Positions 55,396-64,000 of a DNA stretch of 64,000 nucleotides are shown here, in pieces. Within the stretch, counting starts at the first letter, position 1. Each line of letters starts with the position of its first letter. The DNA lies in assembly GCF_050003625.1 (NCBI RefSeq), contig NC_134398.1:202920583-202984582 (forward strand), in the 5' to 3' direction. The translations under genes were made by a program, and so were the position numbers. This DNA comes from Haematobia irritans (lineage: Eukaryota; Arthropoda; Insecta; Diptera; Muscidae). Under the pieces are notes generated by a model. The model was not told the DNA's origin and did no database searches. It saw nothing but the letters and a program-made list of their open reading frames with translations.

Positions 55396-55642
55396 TTTAT
55401 TTATTTTACTAATTTTATCTTACTAAAATAATTAATAAATTTAAATAAAAAGAATGTTTAATTGAAAATTTACAAACAATTTTTTTTTTAATTTGTCGAT
55501 GATAATTTTTTTTTGTGAAAATTTATCCCATAATATAATTTTTGTTTGGTGAAATTTTTCTCATGAGACAAATTTTTTGTCGCATCAAAAAATTGCATTA
55601 TGCGAGGAATTTGAACCAAGTACTTTTATATCATTTGACAAA
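55396..55642. repeat. remnant of GCATGC-type units
   Basis: TTTGGTGAAATTTTTCTCATG with GACAAATTTTTTGTCGCATC is the same type of unit as the 48.2-51.1 kb array, here in few, diverged copies. Confidence 0.6.
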
Positions 55643-55830
55643 GATTGCTTAGAGCATTAATTGCTTCCGGAACAGCAAATGATTTTGACGACTTCACAAA
55701 ATTAATTTTGGAGTGAGATACGACTTCGATTGAATTCACCATACCATTGACAAACGGTGGTCCTTGAAGGAGCTTCATCGCCGAAAAGTGAATTAAGTTC
55801 ATCCTGGCACTATTGATGAGTTAATCCACG
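55643..55830 (-). pseudogene. mariner transposase N-terminal (HTH) fragment
   Basis: On the minus strand the frame reads DELNSLFGDEAPSRTTV then CQWYGEFNRSRISLQN, the second helix-turn-helix region of a mariner transposase, followed by a stop and a frameshift to KSFAVPEAINAL, also a typical mariner stretch. No catalytic domain follows. It is an isolated remnant between satellite blocks. Whether it belongs to the same family as the other mariners cannot be told. Confidence 0.8.
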
Positions 55831-55854
55831 TCGAAAGTTGTCATAAATAGTCAC

Positions 55855-56898
55855 AAATTTATTTCTATAGAAAATTTTGTCAACATTTTATTTCTATAGA
55901 AAAATTTCTCAATTTTGTATTTTTATAGAAAATTTTCTCAAAACTTTATTTCTATCGAGAATTTTTTCCAAATTTTGTCAAATTTTTATTTCTATAAAAA
56001 ATTTGGTCAAAATTTCATTTCCATACAAAGTTTTCTGAAAATTTAATTTCTATAGAAAATTTTGTCAAAATTTTATTTCTACAGAAAATTTTTTCAAAAT
56101 TTTATTTCTATAGAAAATTTTCCCAACATTTTATTTCTATAGAAAAATTTTTCAAAGTTTTATTTCTAAGGAAAATTTTGTTTCTATAGAAAATTTTGTA
56201 ACAAGTTTTTCTATAGAAAATTTTGTCAAAATTTTATTTATATAGAAACATTTTCAAAATTTTACATATATAGACAATTTAGTCACAATTTTATTTTTAT
56301 AGAAAATTGTGTCCAAATTTTATTTTTATAGAAAATTTTATCAATGAAACGCAATTACACCAGCTTTTTCATTTATTCATGACCTCAAGCCAAACGAACA
56401 ATCTCAATAATTGTTAAATTTTATTTCTATACAAAATTTAGTCAATTTTTTTCCTATGAAATGCTTTGTCAAAATTTTATTTCTATAGAAAATTTTGTCA
56501 AAATTTTATTTATATAGAAAATTTTGTCAAAATTTTATTTCTATAGCAAATTTTGTCAAAATTTTATTTCTATAGAAAATTTTGTCAAAATTTTATTTCT
56601 ATAGAAAATTTTGTCAAAATTTTATTTATATAGAAAATTTTGTCAAAAGTTTATTTCTATAGATAATTTTGTCAAAATTGTATTTCCAAAGATTTTTTTG
56701 TCAAAATTTTATTTCCACAAATTTTTTGTTTTGTCAAAATTTATTTCCACAATTTTTTTGTCAAAATTTTAATTCTGCAGAAATTTTTTTAAATCCTTTA
56801 CTTCTGTGGAGAATTATGACAAAATTGTTTTCCTATAGAAATTTTGTCAATTTTTTTCTATAGAAAATTTTGTCAAAATTTTATTTGTATAGAGAATT
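55855..56898 (-). repeat. 29-bp minisatellite array, inverted
   Basis: About 35 units in the TTTATTTCTATAGAAAA orientation. A short unique insert ACCTCAAGCCAAACGAACAA lies near 56390. After 56680 the units are more diverged (TTATTTCCACAATTTTTTTG). Confidence 0.94.
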
Positions 56899-56943
56899 TT
56901 GTGTATATTGTTTTCGTTCCATCTGTAGTATAATATACATGTA

Positions 56944-57331
56944 GTTAGCTTAATGTGTAAAGGTGCTAAGTCAACCTTTTACATAAAATGGATTAAGATG
57001 CAAATCGATAAATAAATCAAAAATACATAGTTTACCAAAAAAATATATTAAATATCTGTTTTTATCCCTGTTTGGTAATGATGTGTAAAAGTGCTAAGTC
57101 AGCACCTGTTAAAATATACGTGCTAAATCAAATTTTAGGTTGAGTAGGCTTTGCTAAAAATTTTTAATAGCAATTTTTGTGTACGAAAGTGTACTGTTTA
57201 TATTGAAAGCATTTATGGTAACTATATTTACAGTTTTTCGAAAATAGGTTTATTTCACAATTTATTAAGTTTTTTGTCTCTCGTGTAAAATTTCAAAAAT
57301 TTGACTTAGCACTTTTACACATTAAGCTAAC
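56944..57331. mobile_element. TIR MITE, 388 bp
   Basis: GTTAGCTTAATGTGTAAAGG with TGCTAAGTCAA on the left and TTGACTTAGCACTTTTACAC with ATTAAGCTAAC on the right form inverted ends of about 31 bp with one mismatch. The interior has a further copy of TGTGTAAAAGTGCTAAGTCA near 57082. No clear target duplication. No coding capacity. Confidence 0.88.
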
Positions 57332-58250
57332 GATATTATTCGATATTTCTTGTAAAAGCCAAAAACATTGAGTAAAAGCTTTTGTTTTTCTAATACTATC
57401 CAAAAGCTTTTAATATCCGGTTAATGTCTCTGCTAGTTCACATGTCAAATTTCTAACTGTCCTACAGTTTGAGAAGCTCTCATCGCTCTCCGTTAAGTTA
57501 TTGTTATGTTGAGTGTTATTTATGATTTTATTATCTTGGTAATTTTATCGTTGTTACCTGCAAATTATTACTTGTTCTTTCGATTGTCAATTTCGTTGGT
57601 AAGCGGATTTTTTATTGCCCATTTCCACCATTTATCGCTTGGCTCATTCATTATAATATGATCTTTCGTGGTCTTTTCCATTCCATTCATTCATTCTCCA
57701 TCTTTCGATTTATCGTCTCCTAGCTCCCCTCTGGCTTTATGTGGAACGATTGAAAAAAACTCAAAAAATCTAAAGACCAAAAAAAAAAAAAAACTACAAC
57801 AAAATTACCATAAAACGCATTTAAACCTGTTAAAACTGCCAAATGTGGTAGTTAAACCAAATTATGTTGATAATAATTGCCGAGGCTGCGAATTCGCAGC
57901 TTCTATTGGCTCAGCTGGCGGTTCATTCTAGTGATTGTAATGTCTAATTCAAGTTAAGGTGGTCGGAGAGGAGGTGCGCCGTTAAGAACAACACAATGAT
58001 ATTGGTTAAGAGGTGCGGAGCATTTATTCACCAACCACCACTTACATATGCCGTTACCGCCAAAACATTCTAGTTGTTGTTGTTGCTGTTATTGTTGCCA
58101 TTATTGTTGTAAATATTGTTGCTTAGAGTTTTATTGCTGTTTTCTGTTGGAAAATACATGTCATTTATTTTAATATTTGTGTGTCGGGTGATATGTTTGC
58201 AGGCTAAAGGAGGATGAGGTGGAAATGTTGGTAATTTAAATATGGGCAAA
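57332..58250. other. unique DNA with a TTG microsatellite
   Basis: About 0.9 kb of satellite-free DNA. A degenerate TTG/GTT run lies at about 58071-58125, as is frequent in fly genomes. The 87-codon plus-strand frame at 57668 runs through poly-Lys from an A run and is not supported. Confidence 0.5.
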
Positions 58251-61200
58251 CATTTCCCAGAAATTTCCTATATAAGTGAAATTTTGACAAAATTTTCTAT
58301 AGAAATCAAATTTTGACAAAGTTTCATATCAAAATAAAATTTGGACAAAAGTTAATATAGAAATAACATTTTGACAATTTTTTTAAATAAAATTTTGAAA
58401 AAAATTTTAATAGAAATAACATGTCGACACAATTTTCTATAGAATTAAAATTTTGACAAAATTTTTTATAGAAATAAGATGTTGACAAATTTTTCTATAT
58501 AGATAAAAATTTGACAAAATTTTCTATATAGATAAAAATTTGACAAAATTTTCTATATAGATAAAAATTTGACAAAATTTTCTATATAGATAAAAATTTG
58601 ACAAAATTTTCTATAGAAATAAAATGTTGAAAAAATTTTCTATATAAATAAAAATTTGACTAAAATTTCTATAGAAATAAAATGTTGACAACATTTTCTA
58701 TAGAAATAAAATGTTGACAATATTTTCTATAGAAATAAAATTTTGACAAAATTTTCTATAGAAATAAAATTTTGACAAAATTTTCTTTACAAATAAAATT
58801 TTTTACAGAAAAAAAAATTTAAGATAATTTTCCATAGAAATACAATTATGACAAAGTTTCCCAAAGAAATGAAATTTGGGCAAATTTTTTTTTTAAAATT
58901 GCCATATATTTGAAAATTTAATTTAGAAGTGAAATTTTGACAAAATTTTCTATAGAAATAAAATTTTGACAAAATTGTTTATAGAAATAAAATGTTGAAA
59001 AAATTTTTGCATAGAAATTATGTTTGACAACATTTTCTATAGAAATAAAATTTTGACTAAATTTTCTATAGAAAAAAAATTTTGACAAAATCTTCTATAG
59101 AAATAAAATTTTGACAAAATTTATAGATATAATTTTTTTTAATTGCCATATATTTGAACATTTCATTTAGAAGTGAAATTTTGACAAAATTTCCAATAGA
59201 AATAAAATTTTGACAAAATTATTTATAGAAATAAAATGTTGAAAAAAATTTTGCATAGAAATTTTGTTTGACAACATTTTCTATAGAATTAAAATTTTGA
59301 CTAAATTTTCTATAGAAATAAAATTTTGACAAAATTTTCTATAGAAATAAAATTTTGACAAAATTTTCTATAGAAATAAAATTTTGACAAAATTTTCTAT
59401 AGGAATATAATTTTTACAAAATTTTCTATAGAAATAAAATTTTGACAAAATTTTTTATTGAAATAAAATTTTGACAACATTTTCTATTGAAATGAAATTT
59501 TGACAAAATTTTCAATAGAAAAAAAATTTTTTGAGAAAATGTTCTATAGAAATAAAATTTTGACTAAATTTTCTATAGAAATAAAATTGTAACAAAAATT
59601 TCTATAGAGATAAAATTTTCTATAGAAATAAAATTTTGACAAAATTTTCTAAAGAAATAAAATTTTCTATAGAAACACAATTTTGACAAAATTTTTCTAT
59701 AGACATACAATTTTGACAAAATTTTTTATATAAATAAAAATTTGACTACATTTTCTATAGAAATAAAATGTTCACAAAATTTTCTATAGAAATAAAATTT
59801 CGACAAAACTTTCTATAGAAATAAAATTTTGACAAAATTTTTTATAGAAATAAAATTTTTACAAAATTTTCTATATAAATAAAATTTTTACAAAATTTTC
59901 TATAGAAATAAAATTTTGACTAAATTTTCTATAGAAACACAATTTTGACAAAATGTTCTATAGAAATAAAATTTTGAAAAAATTTTCGATAGAAATAAAA
60001 TTTTGACAAAATTTTCTAAGACATAAATTTTTGAGAAAATTTTCTGTGTAAATAAAATTTTGAAAACATTTTCGATAGAAATAAAATTTTTACAAAATTT
60101 TCTATAGAGATAATACAGATATATATATTTTTTAAAATTGCCATATATTTGAACATTTCATATAGAAGTGAAAGATTTCCAATAGAAATACAATTTTGAC
60201 AAAATTTTTTATAGAAATAAAATGTTGAAAAAATTTTCCATAGGAATTAAGTTTGACAACCTTTTCTATAGAAATAAAATTTTGAAAAAATTTTCTATAG
60301 AAATAAAGTTTTGACAAAATTTTCTATAGGAATAACATTTTGACAAAATTTTCTATATCAATAAAATTTTTACAAAATTTTCTATAGAAATAAAATTTTG
60401 ACTAAATTTTCGATAGAAATAAAATTTTGACAAAATGTTTTTACACAAAAAAATTTTGAGAAAATTTTCTATAGAAATAAAATTTTGACAAAGTTTCCCA
60501 AAGAAATGAAATTTGGGCAAAATTTCCTATAGATATAATTTTTTTTTAAAAATTGCCATATATTTGAACATTTCATTTGAAAGTGAAATTTTGCAAAATT
60601 TCCAATAGAAATAAAATTTTGACAAAATTTTTTATAGAAATAAAATGTTGAAAAAAAAAATTTCCATAGAAATTAAGTTTGACAACATTTTCTATAGAAA
60701 TAAAATTTTGAAAAAAATTTCTATAGAAATAAAATTTTGACTAAATTTTCTATAAAAAAATTTTCCATAGAAATAAAGTATGACAACATTTTCTACAGAA
60801 ATAAAATTTTGACACCATTTTCTATAGAAATACAATTTTGACTAAATTTTCTATAGAAATAAAATTTTGACAAAATTTTCTATAGAGATACAATTTTGAC
60901 AAAATATTCTATAGAAATAAAATTTTGACAAAATTTTCTATAGAAATAAAATTGTTACAAAATTTTCTATAGAAACACAACTTTGACAAAATTTTCTACA
61001 GACATAAAAATTTGACTAAATTTTCTATAGAAATAAATTGTTGACAAAATTTTCTATAAAAATAAAATTTCGACACAACTTTTTATAGAAATAAAATTTT
61101 GACAAAATTTTCTGTAGAAATAAAATTTTGACAAAATTTTTTATGGAAATAAAATGTTGAAAAAAAAATTCCATAGAAATTAAGTTTGACAACATTTTCT

Positions 61201-62410
61201 ATAGAAATAAAATTTTGAAAAAAATTTCTATAGAAATAAAATTTTGACTAAATTTTCTATAAAAAAATTTTTCCATAGAAATAAAGTATGACAACATTTT
61301 CTACAGAAATAAAATTTTGACACCATTTTCTATAGAAATACAATTTTGACTAAATTTTCTATAGAAATAAAATTTTGACAAAATTTTCTATAGAGATACA
61401 ATTTTGACAAAATATTCTATAGAAATAAAATTTAGACAAAATTTTCTATAGAAATAAAATTGTTACAAAATTTTCTATAGAAACACAACTTTGACAAAAT
61501 TTTCTACAGACATAAAAATTTGACTAAATTTTCTATAGAAATAAAATGTTGACAAAATTTTCTATAAAAATAAAATTTCGACACAACTTTCTATAGAAAT
61601 AAAATTTTGACAAAATTTTCTATAGAAATAAAATTTTGACAACATTTTTTATAGAAATAAAATTTTGACAAATTTTTCTTTAGAAATAAAACTTTGACAA
61701 GATTTTTTACAGAAAAAAAATTTGAGAAAATTTTCTATAGGGATAACATTTTGACAAAGTTTCCCAAAGACATGAAATTAAGTTTGACAACATTTTCTAT
61801 AGAATTAAAATGTTGACTAAATTTTCTATAGAAATACAATTTTGATATAATATTCTATAGAAATAAAATCTTGACAAACTTTTCTATATAAAAAAATTTA
61901 CTAAATTTTCTATAGAAATAAATTTTGACATAATTTCCCAAAGATATGAAATTTGGGCAAAATTTCCTATAGAAATAAAATTCACTCAACATTTTCTATA
62001 TACACAAAATTTGTACAAAACTTTCTATGGAAATAAAATTTTGACAAAATTTTCTATAGAAATAAAATTTTGAAAACATTTTGTATAGAAATAAAATTTT
62101 GACAAATATTTGCTGTTGATATAGAATTTTGACAAGAATTTTCTTTAGAAATCAATTTTTGACATAATTCACCATAGAAATTAGATTTTTACTAAATTTT
62201 CTGCAGCAATAGAATTTTCACATAAAGTTTCTATAGAAATAAAATTTTGTATAGAAATAGAATTTTTACAAAAATTTTCTATAGAAATAGAATTTTGACA
62301 AAATCTGCCATAGAAATTAAATTTTAGCAAAATTTTCTGTAGAAATAGAATTTTCACATAAATTTTTTATAGAAATAATATTTTGACAAAATTTTCAATA
62401 GAAAAGGTTA
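58251..62410 (+). repeat. 29-bp minisatellite array, forward, with nested higher-order repeats
   Basis: About 140 units. A non-monomer marker, AATTGCCATATATTTGAACA followed by TTTAGAAGTGAAA, recurs at about 58898, 59141, 60138 and 60554. A block of about 507 bp starting near CCATAGAAATTAAGTTTGAC (60664) is repeated at 61171 with few changes. A unit with ATATAGATAAAAATTTGAC is perfectly repeated four times at about 58495-58610. So the array grew by unequal exchange at several scales. Confidence 0.95.
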
Positions 62411-63770
62411 ATATAGACAAATTTCAATTTAAAAAAAAAACGTTCTGCAAGGGAGGGTATGGTAAACATGCTCCTGATAAGCAGCTATTCACTACAACTA
62501 TTTAATCAGATGTTGCTGAATTGGTTTTTATGTAATAGTTTTTTTTTTTTTATATCCTCCCTTTGTAAATGCCTCTCGTAGCTAATCCATTCATGCCTTT
62601 TTTATTTATTTGATTTTAATATGCAAATCGCGACAGTGTCATGCATTTTGCCTTTTGCCAATCGTGTGTGCCTTTTTTGTCTCAATTCAAAATTTTTTTT
62701 ATTCAATTTTTCTTTATACCCAAAACAAAAAGTCACACACGCATTTTTTTTGCTTTTTTAGATACCAGAAAAAACAGAAAAACTTAAAATGGCTAACGAG
62801 ATTTTAAACCGCGATTAACGATAATGACACACATCACCGTTTATTTCTTTTTTTTTTTGTAATAAAACTAAAATAAATATAAATTTTAATAGAGAATATT
62901 TGACAAAACGCAAACTCCCCATATATCCCCATATTGGACCAAGACAGAAAGACCTACAAAAAAATGAAGTGGCTAACACTTTAGCCTAAAATATTAACCA
63001 TGCGGGCTTCATAAATCTCAAGTTTAGATGCTGGTTCGTCGTTTAATTCATGGGAGCCTAAGTTGGGGAATTTATTGCTTTAAAGTGCATTTTGGCCTCA
63101 ATGAAATGCCTGTCATCTAAGGGTTAATGAGAGGTTAGTTTTGCGTGTTACGCTAGGCTTAAATGGTTGTTGACAGTTTCCAGCATCCATTCCATGCCAT
63201 GGGTTAGAGTTTTATTTTGGCAATTTTTTTAGCTGGGAGGTTAAGTGCCGTTTGACAAAATGGCAAATGCAAAAATTCACTGGCAATAAGAGAAGCTAAT
63301 GAATCTTTGAAATTGTAGTATTTTGTATCTTTTTGTAGTAGTATTTTGTAGCTTGTATCTGGAGCAATTTTGATGGAAACTATGATAAGCTAAGATACAA
63401 CTAAGTGCCAAATTGCCACTGGATAAATGACACATGCGTGGGTCCTTATATTCTAAATGGGGGTTTTGAGGCCACGTACAAAAGTTTTTGTTCACACACA
63501 ACCATGTGGACTAGAAAATTTGTCCATGGATTTCCATGGAGTCATTTTGTTTTCATTTTAAATTTTCTTTGATAAAAGGACAAACAGTTGACTGGCACGC
63601 CTATAGGGTTACCAGCATTACTGAGTAGTGATAATCCACCGCTGAAAAACTATTTGGTGTTTGGGTGAAAATTTTAAGAAAATTTTACAAAAAATCTACC
63701 AAATTTAAAAACAAAATCTTATTTTGAAGCTACTGATCAAATTTTTGTGAATAATGAAAAATTTTTTTAT
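62411..63770. other. unique DNA, no gene recognised
   Basis: About 1.35 kb of non-satellite DNA, GC-richer at 63000-63260. It includes a SINE scrap at 63598-63665. Open frames on both strands show no recognisable domain. Confidence 0.5.
63598..63665 (-). repeat. SINE internal fragment
   Basis: ACCAGCATTACTGAGTAGTG, ATAATCCACCGCTGAAAAAC and TTTGGTGTTTGGGT match the middle of the SINE at 26860-26920 in the same orientation. The head and tail are absent. Confidence 0.8.
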
Positions 63771-64000
63771 TTTCGAATGAAATGTTTTATTATGGTATTT
63801 TATCTTATTCTACAAAAAAATTTTGAGACATTTTATTTCTATTGGAAATTTAATCAAAATTTTATTTCTATAGATTTTTTTTCAAAATCTTATTTCTACA
63901 GAAAATTTTGTCAACATTTTATTTATATTGGAAATTTTGTCAAAATTTGATCAAAATTTTATTTCTATAGAAAATTTTGTCAAAAATTTATTTCTACAGA
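63771..64000 (-). repeat. 29-bp minisatellite array, inverted, start
   Basis: Inverted units begin at about 63800 (TTTATTTCTATAGAAAA with TTTTGTCAAAA) and continue past the right edge of the window. Confidence 0.92.

Noticed and set aside
57668..57931. 87-codon plus-strand frame
   Set aside because: It crosses a poly-A run coding poly-Lys, has no domain, and its ends show nothing gene-like.

Overview
The window is very AT-rich, intron-bearing insect DNA, most likely from a higher (calyptrate, muscid-like) fly. The evidence is a Ly6/three-finger gene with fly-type splice sites, several DD41D-type mariner elements, tRNA-derived SINEs, and several repeat families of the kind common in large muscid genomes. 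The species cannot be fixed from sequence alone. No rRNA, functional tRNA, CRISPR, viral or bacterial gene is seen.

The only well-supported cellular gene is a minus-strand, 161-residue, GPI-anchored Ly6/uPAR (three-finger) protein in three exons. Exon 3 is at 9000-9211 and exon 2 at 9286-9492. By matching splice phase and signal-peptide content, exon 1 is at 47246-47312. If that join is right, the first intron is about 37.75 kb and consists mostly of satellite DNA and nested transposons. Convincing evidence for any other complete protein gene is lacking. A few weak candidates are listed: a small secreted peptide at 13932, an open frame at 31110, and a possible exon at 3640-3935.

The dominant component is a 29-bp minisatellite with the perfect palindrome TTTCTATAGAAA followed by TAAAATTTTGAC and A/T runs. 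It occurs in large blocks. Forward blocks are about 4.7-7.9, 9.6-13.5, 14.6-18.3, 25.4-30.2, 39.2-39.5 and 58.3-62.4 kb. Inverted blocks are about 0-0.5, 19.3-22.1, 32.1-35.3, 37.9-39.0, 44.0-46.8, 55.9-56.9 and 63.8-64.0 kb. Blocks differ in diagnostic variants (for example CTCTAGGAA at 25.4-30.2 kb) and several show higher-order repeats. The same 29-bp unit occurs as a short internal array inside a terminal-inverted-repeat element (family A, complete at 52.3-53.8 kb and, with nested insertions, at 36.6-39.15 kb). This suggests the element seeded the arrays, or captured them. Three other short-period arrays also have self-complementary cores: ATTGATT-G-AATCAAT (2.2-4.6 kb), TATCGCATGCGATA (48.2-51.1 kb) and GGAACTAGTTCC (54.1-55.4 kb).

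Mobile elements: two nearly identical 933-bp mariner deletion derivatives in opposite orientation (508-1440, 42756-43688); a dead mariner (37079-37846) inside a family A element; a mariner HTH fragment (55643-55830); SINEs (1610-1920, 26644-26987 and fragments); family B elements sharing a 153-bp internal period with family A; a piggyBac-like MITE (40976-41214); a 388-bp TIR MITE (56944-57331); two copies of an ACATATGTT-rich MITE (22705-23818, 41629-42430); and a foldback element (38255-38676). The remaining stretches are AT-rich unique DNA with nothing recognisable.
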